59,896 nucleotides of DNA from [Clostridium] ultunense DSM 10521 (GTDB taxonomy: Bacteria; Bacillota; Clostridia; Tissierellales; Tepidimicrobiaceae), in the NCBI RefSeq assembly GCF_000511955.1, contig NZ_AZSU01000001.1, positions 293,872 to 353,767 of the forward strand, read 5' to 3'. The notes under the pieces were generated by a model. The model worked only from the letters and a program-made list of their open reading frames with translations, had not been told where the DNA came from and made no database searches. This document shows, in pieces, positions 1 to 9,355 of the stretch. Positions within the stretch are counted from its first letter, which is position 1. Every line of letters begins with the position of its first letter. Both the position numbers and the translations under genes were made by a program.

Positions 1-2
1 TT

Positions 3-374
3 AAAAGGGGATTAATGAAGCGGGAACTTTATAATAAGAAAATTAACTTGATTATAAGGTCAGATAATGGCCCACAATTCATCAGCAATAAATTTCAAGA
101 TACTTGTAAAGAATTAAAATTAGAGCATGAAAGGATACCATTTAAGACTCCAAATAAAAATGCCCATATAGAAGCTTTTCATAGATTGTTAGAAGATGAA
201 TGTTTGTCAAGGTACGAATTTAAAAGCTATACAGAAGCTTATGAAGCAGTATCTGAATATATTAAATTCTACAATAAAGTTAGAATCCATAGTTCTTTAG
301 GATATATTTCACCAGTAGAATTTTACCATAAAACATTGGAAGGAACAGCAAAACCTTTGAAAATAAAGCTTTAA
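3..374 (+). CDS. IS3-family transposase, C-terminal part (runs off the window)
   Basis: This is the end of a DDE transposase of the IS3 family (OrfB/integrase core), which cuts and joins insertion-sequence ends. The frame is open to the window edge, so the N-terminal part lies outside. Counting from the first internal ATG at 15, the second catalytic Asp is D17 (RSDNGPQF) and the catalytic Glu is E53 (AHIEAFHRLLEDE), exactly 35 residues apart, the family's D35E spacing. The tail FYNKVRIHSSLGYISPVEF is typical of IS3 OrfB C-termini. No clear terminal inverted repeat was identified downstream. It sits at the edge of a stretch of decayed genes, so it may itself be a remnant. Confidence 0.88.
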   Translation, partial: KRGLMKRELYNKKINLIIRSDNGPQFISNKFQDTCKELKLEHERIPFKTPNKNAHIEAFHRLLEDECLSRYEFKSYTEAYEAVSEYIKFYNKVRIHSSLGYISPVEFYHKTLEGTAKPLKIKL

Positions 375-397
375 TACTTTGCCTTCAAGTGCCTAAC

Positions 398-475
398 ACA
401 TTAATATTTAGCTGAAATCAAGGGCCTGCTTTGAGGGGCGTAGCCTTTACCCTTGATGAAGATAAATATTAATGT
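398..475. other. long two-tier hairpin just downstream of the transposase
   Basis: A perfect 13-bp outer stem pairs ACATTAATATTTA (398-410) with its complement (463-475). A perfect 8-bp inner stem pairs ATCAAGGG (417-424) with CCCTTGAT (450-457), and a 25-nt G-rich apical region lies between. It begins 24 bases after the transposase stop. There is no T-run after it, so it is not a standard terminator. It could be a structured RNA, an element-end structure or a small palindromic repeat. Confidence 0.6.
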
Positions 476-581
476 ACAATAAACCAAGGGCAAAATGAAA
501 TATTATGATATTGGAAGTATTAGTGAGTTTTTGTCCAAAATTAAGGGATCAATCCGTATATGATATAAATCAGGTGAGATT

Positions 582-980
582 ATGGATAAAGAAACTTTGA
601 TTAATTATTGGGTTGAAACTGCAAATAGAAATTATAATACAATGTTAATTTTATTTAAAAGTAAGGATTATCTCTGGAGTTTATTTATCGGCATCTAGTT
701 ATAGGAAAATTGTTTAAATATATATATATATGTTAAAAATGTAGATAATAATCCACCTATAATACATGATTTATTAAGATTAGCAGAAAAGGCACAGATT
801 TATACAGCTGAAGTTCAATAAGATGAATTGGACTTAGTTACAACTTTTAATATAAATACTAGATATCCAGATTATAAACAAAGTTTTTATAAAAAATGTG
901 ATTACGATTTTACTAAGAGCAATATAGAGAAAATAAAGGAGTTGAGAGCATGGCTTCTTTTAATACTAGAGAACCAATAG
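582..980 (+). pseudogene. HEPN-domain protein, decayed (toxin partner of an MNT/HEPN pair)
   Basis: The reading starts MDKETLINYWVETANRNY with a GGTGAG site upstream, the usual opening of small HEPN proteins, which act as RNase-type toxins in HEPN/MNT toxin-antitoxin pairs. It is broken at least three times: a frameshift near 690 (after LWSLF, before FIYRHLVIGKL), a second shift in a TA dinucleotide run at about 716-731, and an in-frame TAA after AEVQ at about 820. The rest (DNNPPIIHDLLRLAEKA, then NTRYPDYKQSFYKKC) keeps the HEPN pattern. Its end overlaps the start of the nucleotidyltransferase reading by 31 bases, as expected for such a pair. Family assignment is from motif memory. Confidence 0.7.
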
Positions 981-1269
981 AAGAAATTGCAAGAAAGTAT
1001 GGGAAATTAGTGAAAAAGGAATTAGATGTAAAAAATATATACTTATTTGGTTCATAAGCAAAAGGAACTTATATATCAGATAGTGATATAGATATCGTTG
1101 TGGTTGGAGACAATTTTATTGGGGATCCAATAGAAGATACGTTGATGTTAATGAAAATAAGAAGGAAAATAGACAATAGAATAAACCTAGACCATTTAAA
1201 ACATGTTATTTCAATTCATCAAATCCTTTTGCAAAAGAAATAATAGAGATTGGAATAATGATAATGTAA
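950..1269 (+). pseudogene. MNT-type minimal nucleotidyltransferase, decayed (antitoxin partner)
   Basis: The reading MASFNTREPIEEIARKYG leads into the nucleotidyltransferase signature GS-x-AKGTYISDSDIDIVVV, with the paired metal-binding Asp residues of the DxD motif. MNT proteins of this type transfer AMP to the HEPN partner and neutralise it. A TAA at 1055-1057 falls directly after the Gly-Ser of the signature. A frameshift near 1190 is needed to reach the normal ending, read in the other frame as NPFAKEIIEIGI up to 1269. The overlap with the upstream HEPN reading indicates one decayed operon. Confidence 0.75.
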
Positions 1270-1319
1270 AGCAGAATATATTACCTAAAACTTAATTCTG
1301 TATTGTGAAATTCATAAGG

Positions 1320-1350
1320 TCAGAGGATAATTTTTTTCTCTGATTTTTTC
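1320..1350 (+). terminator. weak terminator after the HEPN/MNT remnant
   Basis: A 6-bp stem TCAGAG/CTCTGA surrounds a T-rich loop and is followed by six T residues (1344-1349). The stem is short, so this is tentative. Confidence 0.4.
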
Positions 1351-1574
1351 TTTATATTCTTCTCAAGTTACGTTGAGATGGTTATGTTAATAGAACAGAT
1401 TAAGAGTGTTTTATATATTACCTTACTCTCTTAATTCTTATAAAAAATTAACTATCCCTCCTCAACTTTATTATATCACATGAAATTATTAAATAACAGG
1501 CTGATAATTTCCTCCTATTGTTTGTATTATAGGAATAGGTATTATTTCATAGAGAATTGCTTCACCTATACCTA
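1351..1574. other. intergenic, no gene seen
   Basis: AT-rich sequence between the MNT remnant and the rph remnant. Only short random frames occur. It may hold degraded pieces of the N-terminal half of the rph gene, but nothing is recognisable. Confidence 0.5.
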
Positions 1575-2378
<804 letters not shown>

Positions 2379-2559
2379 GATGCTATCTTTTGAGCCATAT
2401 TGAATGTTGTGCATTTATAACAAGGAATAAAGATAAATAATAATTTTTTTACTAATATTATAGAAGGAATTAGAAATCTATTTATACATTAAAATGTATA
2501 GTAAAATAGAGAAATTGAACTAAAATTAATTAAGCAAAGAATGTAAGAGGAGGAATATT

Positions 2560-3924
2560 ATGAAAGAAAAGCTAAATTTGCAGCAAAATTTGTTGATAGG
2601 TTCGTTGTTATTTGGATTATTTTTTGGGGCGGGGAATCTGATTTTTCCCATCCAAATGGGACAAGCAGCTGGGAGTAACACTTTTTTAGCTACTATCGGG
2701 TTTTTAATTACAGGAGTAGGATTGCCAATGCTAGGTATTATTGCATCAGCGCTGTCGGAAAGTGATAGTTTATTTCATATGGCAGAGCCTGTTAATACAG
2801 GTTATGCAATTTTTTTTACATGTGCATTGTATTTAACAATTGGTCCGCTATTTGCTATTCCACGTACTGCTACTGTTGCTTTCGAAGTGGGAATGCGTCC
2901 TTTTATGACAGAGGAACAATTAAAGCTAGGATTATTTATTTTCTCATTGATTTTCTTTGCTTTAACTCTGTATTATTCGCTGAGACCAGGAAAAATTATA
3001 GATTGGGTTGGTAAATATTTGAATCCAGCTTTTCTGGTTCTTTTATCGATTTTATTGATTGCTGTAATTATTAACCCAATGGGAAATGTTAATCAGCACC
3101 AACCTCAAGGGAATTATGCTTACAACCCCTTATTTACAGGCTTATTAGATGGATATAATACTATGGATGCTTTAGCATCTTTAGCTTTTGCAATTATTAT
3201 TATTTCTAATGTACAAAAGCTGGGCATAAAAAATCCAAATTCAATTGCTATTGAAACCTGTAAATCAGGCTTAGTAAGCATTATCGGTATGACTGTTATA
3301 TATGCATCATTAGCTTATATGGGAGCTACAAGCTTAGGAAGTGTAAGCCGTGCAGATAACGGAGGAATCATATTATCTATGGTAAGCAATCATTATTTTG
3401 GATTTATAGGGAAGATACTCATAGCAGCTATTGTGGCAGTAGCGTGCTTAAAAACAGCAATTGGTTTAATTACCTCCTGTGCAAAAATGTTTAACGAAAT
3501 GTTTCCCAAATCCATTTCCTATAAAAATTATGCTATTTTGTTTACACTATTTTCTTTTATAATTGCCAATTTTGGATTAAATAATATAATTCAGCTGTCT
3601 GTACCAGTACTTATGTTTTTATATCCTTTAGCAATTACCTTAATTATGCTATCATTACTAAGTCCATTTATTCACAAAGAGAGCGTTGTCTATAGGTGGA
3701 CAACTCTTTTAACGATTGTTGCAGCTTGTTTTGACCTATGCAAAGCATTGCCAGAGCCTATACAAGGAAATATAGTAATAAAGGGAATCGTAAATTTTGC
3801 ACATTTATATCTACCTGGGTTTGATTATGGATTTGGATGGGTGATACCGGCAATTTGTGGATTTATTATTGGATTAGTAGCTTGGGGAATTCGTTCAACC
3901 AAATATTTTAGTAGATCCCATTGA
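2560..3924 (+). CDS. brnQ: branched-chain amino acid transporter BrnQ
   Basis: A 454-residue multi-pass membrane protein of the LIVCS family (BrnQ), which imports leucine, isoleucine and valine with sodium or protons. The opening is diagnostic: LIGSLLFGLFFGAGNLIFPIQMGQ, followed by the GFLITGVGLPMLGIIA helix. About twelve hydrophobic segments extend to the C-terminus and the length is normal. The ATG is preceded by AGAGGAGGAATATT, a strong ribosome site. The gene is monocistronic and sits between a dead rph gene and a padR gene, so the context says nothing about its role. Confidence 0.95.
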   Translation: MKEKLNLQQNLLIGSLLFGLFFGAGNLIFPIQMGQAAGSNTFLATIGFLITGVGLPMLGIIASALSESDSLFHMAEPVNTGYAIFFTCALYLTIGPLFAIPRTATVAFEVGMRPFMTEEQLKLGLFIFSLIFFALTLYYSLRPGKIIDWVGKYLNPAFLVLLSILLIAVIINPMGNVNQHQPQGNYAYNPLFTGLLDGYNTMDALASLAFAIIIISNVQKLGIKNPNSIAIETCKSGLVSIIGMTVIYASLAYMGATSLGSVSRADNGGIILSMVSNHYFGFIGKILIAAIVAVACLKTAIGLITSCAKMFNEMFPKSISYKNYAILFTLFSFIIANFGLNNIIQLSVPVLMFLYPLAITLIMLSLLSPFIHKESVVYRWTTLLTIVAACFDLCKALPEPIQGNIVIKGIVNFAHLYLPGFDYGFGWVIPAICGFIIGLVAWGIRSTKYFSRSH

Positions 3925-4130
3925 AAGGGAAGCCAATGTTTTAACTTAGATTTAGGAGTAATAGAACTTATTTTTTTAACTTAGGTATCCTAAGAACTTT
4001 AACTCCTTAACCTATCATATTTTAATTTTTATTTTATTTTTGCAACTTTTTGTTGGTGATATTTTAATACAATCATGTATAGTTGTTTAAACGGGTTAGG
4101 GAGTTAAAAGGATTTGGAATACAAATCCTT

Positions 4131-4436
4131 TTACAACAATTCGTCAATTAGTTGGCGAATCTTTATTTTAGCTTCATTAAGGACAAGACATCCTTCTTTA
4201 GTAATAGAATAATACTTTTTCATCTTACCATCTTCAACCTGATTTTCTACAGTTAATAGCCCGTTTTTTTCCATGTTATGAAGAATTGGATATAATGTAC
4301 CTGCACTTATTTCATATCCATGATGTTCTAGTTCTTGCATCATCCAAGAACCATAAAAAGGTTCTTCTTTTGCATGATGTAGAATGTGAATTTGTATAAA
4401 TCCCAAGAATAATCTTCTTAAAATTTTATCTTGCAT
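4131..4436 (-). CDS. PadR-family transcriptional regulator
   Basis: A 101-residue winged-helix regulator of the PadR family. Recognisable elements are MQDKILRRLFLGFIQIHILHHAKEEPFYGSWMMQELEHHGYEISAGTLYPILHNMEKNGLL, with the family's hallmark G-T-L-Y-P-x-L recognition helix region at about residues 46-52, then the wing and a short C-terminal dimerisation helix. PadR proteins usually repress their own gene and an adjacent transporter. It is divergent from the fetAB-type ABC genes, with a palindromic operator between them, so it probably controls that pair. A hairpin at 4107-4133 overlaps its stop codon. Confidence 0.9.
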   Translation of the reverse strand: MQDKILRRLFLGFIQIHILHHAKEEPFYGSWMMQELEHHGYEISAGTLYPILHNMEKNGLLTVENQVEDGKMKKYYSITKEGCLVLNEAKIKIRQLIDELL

Positions 4437-4453
4437 AAATTGACCTCCTATGA

Positions 4454-4471
4454 TACGATTTTAATATCGTA
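4454..4471. promoter_or_regulatory. likely PadR operator (TACGAT-N6-ATCGTA)
   Basis: A perfect 6-6-6 inverted repeat lies 18 bases upstream of the padR start, in the divergent padR/fetA intergenic region. A looser copy of the same words (CGAAACGATAACGAATTTCG) follows at about 4482-4502. Position and symmetry suit autoregulation and control of the divergent operon. The link to PadR is inferred. Confidence 0.65.
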
Positions 4472-4558
4472 AATAGATAACGCGAAACGATAACGAATTT
4501 CGATAATCATTTACATTTATAGTACTAAAATATAGCTAAAATATCAAGGGGGATTATT

Positions 4559-5206
4559 ATGGCTAAAATATTGGAAACAACTAACCTTGTGTTCAATGGG
4601 AAGCTTTATTATCCTGATATAAGTATTAACCGAGGGAGTATTGTATTTATTCAAGGGCCTAGTGGATCGGGGAAAAGCACTTTCCTACGCTTAATAAACA
4701 ATATGGTTTCTCCATCTGAAGGAAAAATTTTATACAATGATGTTGATATAGAGAAATTAGATTCTATTGGTTTGAGGAGAAAAATAATATTGGCTGGGCA
4801 ATCAATTTATTTGTTTAATGATACTATTAGAAACAATTTTATACAATTTCATAAATATCGTGAAACCCAATCTCCTAAAGATAGAGAAATAAAAGAGTAT
4901 CTTAATGCATGTTGTATAGATTTTTCAATGGGCATTTCATGTGAAAATCTTTCTGGAGGAGAAAAGCAAAGGATATTCCTGGCTATTGCTTTGAGTTTTA
5001 AGCCAGAGACTTTGCTTTTAGATGAGCCTACTTCAGCACTTGATTCCAGCACAGCAGATTGCGTTATGACAAATATAGTTGATTATTGTAAACAGAGTGG
5101 CATTACATTGATTGTTGTAAGTCACGATACAACCCTTGCTGACAAATATGGGGAACAGATTATTAATTTTGGAGGTATTGAGAATGAGTGGAATAGTTTC
5201 TATTAG
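4559..5206 (+). CDS. FetA-like ABC transporter ATP-binding protein
   Basis: A 215-residue ABC ATPase with Walker A GPSGSGKST at residues 33-41, Q-loop Gln at 81, signature LSGGEKQR at 131-138 and Walker B LLLDEP at 152-157. It pairs with the membrane subunit encoded next, whose start overlaps this gene's end, and the pair matches the FetAB/YbbLM (UPF0014) exporter type, described in E. coli as iron export linked to oxidative-stress resistance. The ATG follows AAGGGGGATTATT. The padR gene upstream and the shared operator region suggest PadR control. The substrate here is inferred. Confidence 0.85.
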   Translation: MAKILETTNLVFNGKLYYPDISINRGSIVFIQGPSGSGKSTFLRLINNMVSPSEGKILYNDVDIEKLDSIGLRRKIILAGQSIYLFNDTIRNNFIQFHKYRETQSPKDREIKEYLNACCIDFSMGISCENLSGGEKQRIFLAIALSFKPETLLLDEPTSALDSSTADCVMTNIVDYCKQSGITLIVVSHDTTLADKYGEQIINFGGIENEWNSFY

Positions 5207-5963
5207 TATCCAAAGATTTTTTGTTATATATCTTCTACTTTCCATTGTACTTGTAATAATGAAAAAGAGCAACATAGATCAGACGAGGCTATTATTTGTA
5301 GCAAGCATGCGTATGACGGTGCAGTTGGTAATTGCAGGATTTATTTTAACTTATATACTTAAAAATCCTCATCCGGCTTTTACCATAGGTTATCTTGTTG
5401 CTATGATTGCATTTGCCATACATAGAGTATTATCTAAAAACAAAGAACTTAACTTACGTTTCAAAATAGCAATTGGTGCTTCATTATCTGTTTCTGGCAT
5501 AGCAGTTGTTTTATTCTTTGTAATCGCCATTGTGAACCAAAATATATTCAATCCTCAATATACAATACCATTAAGTGGAATGATAAGTGGGAATGCAATG
5601 ACTGGAGTTAATCTTGGGACAAAGACATTCAGGGAAATTGTTGATAGTGAGAGGTCGAAAATCGAAACATTATTAAACTTTGGCGCAAAGCCCCAGCATA
5701 TTCTTCTTCCCTTTGTAAATCAAGCATTGGAGACTGCTATATTACCTACTCTAAACTCCATGGTGGGAATGGGTATTGTTTCCCTACCTGGTATGATGAC
5801 AGGACAGATTTTATCTGGGACATTGCCTACAACGGCAATACTCTATCAAATTGCTATCATGATTGCCATTTGTACTGTTGTATGTCTTTCTGTATTTGGC
5901 TCATTATATTTTGGTTATCAAACTTTATATAACAATAGAAACCAAATTAATTACCTACTCTAG
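5184..5963 (+). CDS. FetB-like ABC transporter permease (UPF0014)
   Basis: A 259-residue inner-membrane protein of the UPF0014/FetB family and partner of the ATPase just upstream. Family markers are SMRMTVQLVIAGFILTYI, the central SGMISGNAMTGVNLGTKTF motif and the late MVGMGIVSLPGMMTGQILSG motif. Six to seven membrane segments are visible. I chose the ATG at 5184 (MSGIVSISIQRF) because it overlaps the ATPase gene by 23 bases and gives the normal length. An upstream ATG at 5136 would add 16 atypical residues and a longer overlap. The overlap suggests translational coupling. Confidence 0.87.
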   Translation: MSGIVSISIQRFFVIYLLLSIVLVIMKKSNIDQTRLLFVASMRMTVQLVIAGFILTYILKNPHPAFTIGYLVAMIAFAIHRVLSKNKELNLRFKIAIGASLSVSGIAVVLFFVIAIVNQNIFNPQYTIPLSGMISGNAMTGVNLGTKTFREIVDSERSKIETLLNFGAKPQHILLPFVNQALETAILPTLNSMVGMGIVSLPGMMTGQILSGTLPTTAILYQIAIMIAICTVVCLSVFGSLYFGYQTLYNNRNQINYLL

Positions 5964-6073
5964 CCCATATTTGCAGTATTCTATAGTACCTACAGTTCAA
6001 TAATTAAGCTTAGTTTTACTTATGAACGTATTGGCTATTAACCTTAACTAATAAGTTAGTATTTTTATACTAG

Positions 6074-6394
6074 GTTAGCAATACTTATAATAACATCCCA
6101 TTAACTTTTCCAGTTATAGGGCTTGGTATTGGATATCCAAATCAGAATCCACAGCTTAAGCCAAGAATGGATATGAAATACAGGGTTTTTGAGAATAAAT
6201 ATATTATATTTGATGATTATTTAGGAGAATTAAAGGATTACGATGAAGAAATGAGTACCTATTACGATCTTAGAGATGCAAATAGAAGAGTTGATAGCTT
6301 TAGCAATCAAGTAGTTGCAAAGCTTAATAATGTTAATCCTAAAAGGCAGGAAATATTAAATATTATAAATAAAATGGGATTTGATCTCATTTAA
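6074..6394 (+). pseudogene. nitroreductase, C-terminal fragment only
   Basis: About 106 residues match the end of an NfsA/FRP-type NADPH-dependent flavin nitroreductase. The diagnostic piece is PVIGLGIGYPNQNPQLKPRM, the segment following the FMN domain in this family, and the tail YYDLRDANRRVDSFSNQVV resembles the family's C-terminus. The matching frame runs upstream of the first ATG (6167) back to a stop at 6071, and no N-terminal domain with its FMN-binding residues precedes it. It is therefore a truncated remnant, and translation from 6167 would give a 75-residue non-enzyme. Confidence 0.65.
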
Positions 6395-6427
6395 AAGATG
6401 CACAGGTCAATAGTAATTAATCTATAT

Positions 6428-6469
6428 AAAAATCAACCTATGAAATCAACCATTAGGTTGATTTTTTTA
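6428..6469 (+). terminator. terminator after the nitroreductase fragment
   Basis: AAATCAACCT pairs with AGGTTGATTT across a 13-base loop, and a T-run ends the hairpin at 6461-6468. Confidence 0.8.
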
Positions 6470-6664
6470 TACATAAAAAGGGTAGAATGTGAAAAAAGAT
6501 TATAAAGGTATCCTGGGCATTTTACTTCAGGATATGGTTGTTTCCAACTGGCTATTTTTATTTTATAAGAGCTAAATCAATAGTATAGAAAATTTAGACT
6601 AATAACTATATAATGTAAATACAAGTGTAGCCTTTGACGGAATAAATTTTAGGAGGAGTTAAAG

Positions 6665-7064
6665 TTGAAGAAAAATAGCTAAGTTTGCATTGTATTGTTT
6701 GGACAAGAACGCATTTTAACTTTTTTGTGAGGGATATTAAAAATATGGGAATGAAGGGGGAATTTGTGGATAATATTGAAACTCTGGATACAAACACTAT
6801 TAAAAAAGATACATTTCATTATATCGGTGGCTATATTTGCTTTTGGTGAGGAAATAGGATGGCGTGCTTATGTGCTTCCAATTTTGATAAAACTTATGAA
6901 CAAGCAAAAAGCAATTTTGTTAAATGGTGTGCTCTGGGGCTGGGGAATGGCCAGCACTTATGGCAATTTCAGGGATAAACACATTATTAGGGCCAAATCC
7001 CACAGGTATTATTGGCATATTAGATCTTCTAATTGGTGCAATCATTCTATTAAGAATAAGATAA
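6665..7064 (+). pseudogene. CPBP-family (CAAX-type) membrane protease, decayed copy 1
   Basis: A GGAGGAG site precedes a TTG start at 6665 that reads only MKKNS before a stop. A neighbouring frame continues RKIAKFALYCL. Further on, FIISVAIFAFGEEIGWRAYVLPILIKLMNKQKAILLNGVLWG gives CPBP motif 1 (EExxxR) and motif 2. Another shift near 6945 is needed to read WPALMAISGINTLLGPNPTGIIGILDLLIGAIILLRIR, ending at 7064. At least two frameshifts and gaps make this a pseudogene. CPBP proteases are membrane metallo-endopeptidases often linked to bacteriocin immunity. Confidence 0.72.
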
Positions 7065-7134
7065 TTCGTCTTTTAGAAAATATGACATATTAATTATTCA
7101 TATATTATTTTATAGAAAAGCAGGGGAGAAAGAC

Positions 7135-7572
7135 ATGGAAGATATTAAAAAGATAGCCTTAGTTCCAATAATTGCAATGATAATCATATCTCTTATAAGT
7201 ATATTCGGAATAAATATTGGTGGGATATCAGTTATTATTGGAGTAATTTTTTTCTTTATAAATAAGGTTTCTGAAGAACAGACATTTAAAGATAGTGGGT
7301 TTGATGTAAAGAAAATTAGGATTAATTTAAAGGATAAAAGAATTTGGATTTGGATTGGCTTACCTTTAATTATGGATGTAGCTTCTATTATAATATCGAA
7401 TCTGTTTTTACCTGAACATATGGAGCATGTACTAGCAAGAATAGAGGGATTTGTACCCTTTGATAAAATTATATTGTTGATATTTCAGTTTGCAATTCTT
7501 GCTATAGGAGAGGAAATTGCGTGGCGGGCTTTTTTCCAAAACCATAATATTGGTAGAATAAAGTTTGGGTAA
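7135..7572 (+). pseudogene. CPBP-family (CAAX-type) membrane protease, truncated copy 2
   Basis: The ATG follows GGGGAGAAAGAC. The 145 residues contain two N-terminal membrane helices, a membrane-proximal segment LKDKRIWIWIGLPLIMDV and CPBP motif 1, AIGEEIAWRAFFQN, at about residues 122-136. The frame then runs into a stop. Motifs 2 and 3, which carry the other metal ligands, are missing. The following DNA to about 7680 contains fragments such as FYNVWVVTIYKG in another frame, consistent with a frameshifted C-terminal half. It lies directly after a second broken CPBP gene, so the two may have been tandem paralogues. Confidence 0.7.
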
Positions 7573-7716
7573 TATAGATAAACAATTGGAGCTTTATAGC
7601 TGTATTTATTCTATAATGTATGGGTTGTAACAATTTATAAAGGGTCCTCCATCAATCAAGTATTTATACTTGAATTCTAAAAGTACTTTAAAAATACCTT
7701 ATAGGAGGAATTGATT

Positions 7717-8487
7717 ATGAAAAAAAGATTAACAAATAAAGAATTATATTATTATCTAATAGATGAAGTGACTGAAAGATTTGAAGGATGGGATTTTTCC
7801 TATTTAGAATCAACTGGAAGAATGCAAGAGTTTCCATTAAGTTGGAACTACAGGAATAAAGTAATAATGGAGGTGAAAGAAGCTTCTTCTTTACTTGATA
7901 TGGGTACAGGTGGAGGGGAATTTTTATATACCTTAAGACCACTACCTGAATATACCTGTGTTACAGAAGGACATAAGCCTAATATATCTATAGCAAAGAA
8001 TAGATTAGAGCCTTTAGGTGTAAAAGTATTTGAAGTTGAAGTTGATGAATATTTGCCCTTTGAAGGTGAAACTTTTGAACTTATAATAAACAAACATGAA
8101 TCTTACTCACCTAAAGAGGTTAAAAGGATTTTAAAGGATAAAGGAATATTTATTACTCAGCAGGTTGGTGGGTTAAATGATAAAGAAATAAATGAAATTT
8201 TAGAAGCTAAAGAATTTGAATTAATTGATTGGAATTTAGAAAAAGCTGTTGGCCAATTAGAAGGAGTAGGTTTAAAAATATTTGAGCAAAAGGAAGATTT
8301 GGTAAAAACAAGATTCTATGATATAGGAGCTATTGTATATTATTTAAAAGCAATACCATGGCAAGTGCCAGATTTTACAATAGAAAGATATTTTGACAAA
8401 TTGTTGGAAATCTATAATCAAATTGAAAGGTTAGGTTATATTGATTTTACATGCCATAGGTTTTTTATTATAGCTAGTAAAGAATAA
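7717..8487 (+). CDS. class I SAM-dependent methyltransferase
   Basis: A 256-residue Rossmann-fold methyltransferase. SAM motif I is LLDMGTGGGEF at about residues 59-69, the acidic residue of motif II lies in CVTEGHKPN, and the post-motif region ELIINKHESY follows. The N-terminal NKELYYYLIDEVTERFEGWDFSYLESTGRMQEFPLSW resembles an uncharacterised group of Firmicute methyltransferases. The substrate cannot be told from sequence. The ATG at 7717 lies 8 bases after AGGAGG; an in-frame TTG at 7711 is too close to that site. It follows two broken CPBP genes and appears monocistronic. Confidence 0.85.
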   Translation: MKKRLTNKELYYYLIDEVTERFEGWDFSYLESTGRMQEFPLSWNYRNKVIMEVKEASSLLDMGTGGGEFLYTLRPLPEYTCVTEGHKPNISIAKNRLEPLGVKVFEVEVDEYLPFEGETFELIINKHESYSPKEVKRILKDKGIFITQQVGGLNDKEINEILEAKEFELIDWNLEKAVGQLEGVGLKIFEQKEDLVKTRFYDIGAIVYYLKAIPWQVPDFTIERYFDKLLEIYNQIERLGYIDFTCHRFFIIASKE

Positions 8488-8497
8488 GCATAATATT

Positions 8498-8554
8498 TTG
8501 ATGAAATAACGCTAATTTTTGACGAAGTCACAAATGTCCGTGGTATTTCATCAA
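8498..8554. other. 11-bp hairpin downstream of the methyltransferase gene
   Basis: TTGATGAAATA (8498-8508) pairs perfectly with TATTTCATCAA (8544-8554). Three further pairs (ACG/CGT) follow after a bulge, enclosing about 27 bases. No T-run follows, so it may be a weak terminator or a small mobile palindrome. Confidence 0.45.
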
Positions 8555-8721
8555 TTATTACAAACTATTATATAGGTAATTATGTAAACAACTGGGAACT
8601 ATGATATTCTAGGTCCAATATTATGATGGAGGAAAAGTCTATAATAAATACTGTTTTAATATATGGTTTAATAGGGTAGCTATAATATAGAGAGATTAAA
8701 CACTATAGAAAGGGGATAACG

Positions 8722-9234
8722 ATGAAGAGAATAGCCATATTAATAGAGAACATGTTCGATGAAAGAGAGTTAATTTATCCTTATTATAGGTTATTAGAAG
8801 AAGGGTATGAAGTTCATTTAATAGGGACTGAAAAAGAAACTGATTATTTTTCAAAAACTGGTCTAAGTGAAAAAAGCACCTATTCATCTAAAGAAGTATC
8901 AGCTAAGGATTATGATGGAGTAATAATTCCAGGGGGTTTCTCTCCAGATTATATGAGAAGATGTAAATCTACAGTAGATTTTGTAAAGGACATGGACAGA
9001 GAGAATAAACTAATAGCTGCAATCTGTCATGGTCCATGGATGATGGCATCGTCTTGCGATCTTAAGGGTAGAAAAGTTACTTCCTTTTTCGCTATAAAAG
9101 ATGACCTAATAAATGCAGGAGCCCATTATCTAGATGAGGAAGTAGTAGTGGATGGAAATTTAATTACCTCTAGAACACCTAAAGATTTACCTGTATTTTT
9201 AAAGAAAATAATCGAAAAATTAAAAGATAATTAA
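8722..9234 (+). CDS. DJ-1/PfpI family protein (YhbO/PfpI-like)
   Basis: A 170-residue cytoplasmic protein of the DJ-1/PfpI superfamily. The nucleophile elbow AAICHGPWMM places Cys at 102 with His at 103, and Glu16 in FDERELIYPYYRL matches the conserved acidic partner. The family has been described as intracellular proteases and as glyoxalase or deglycase-type stress proteins, so the exact reaction is uncertain. The ATG follows AAAGGGGATAACG. A hairpin ends the unit at 9242-9271. A methylglyoxal synthase gene lies elsewhere in the window, but no direct link is shown. Confidence 0.88.
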   Translation: MKRIAILIENMFDERELIYPYYRLLEEGYEVHLIGTEKETDYFSKTGLSEKSTYSSKEVSAKDYDGVIIPGGFSPDYMRRCKSTVDFVKDMDRENKLIAAICHGPWMMASSCDLKGRKVTSFFAIKDDLINAGAHYLDEEVVVDGNLITSRTPKDLPVFLKKIIEKLKDN

Positions 9235-9241
9235 TAAAAAT

Positions 9242-9271
9242 GAAGCATCCTTATTTATTTAGGGATGCTTC
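9242..9271 (+). terminator. hairpin terminator after the PfpI-like gene
   Basis: GAAGCATCC pairs with GGATGCTTC across a 12-base loop just after the stop codon. The T-run is poor. Almost the same stem is found after the dps gene at 18261-18286. Confidence 0.6.
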
Positions 9272-9355
9272 AAAATGATAATAAACTATATTATTCATAG
9301 GTGGGTAATAATATATCTATGTACTATTATTAAAGCAAATGGGAAGGGAAAAACA

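Noticed and set aside
8498-8554. The hairpin as a known riboswitch
   Set aside because: No conserved riboswitch block was found and it lies at the end of a gene.
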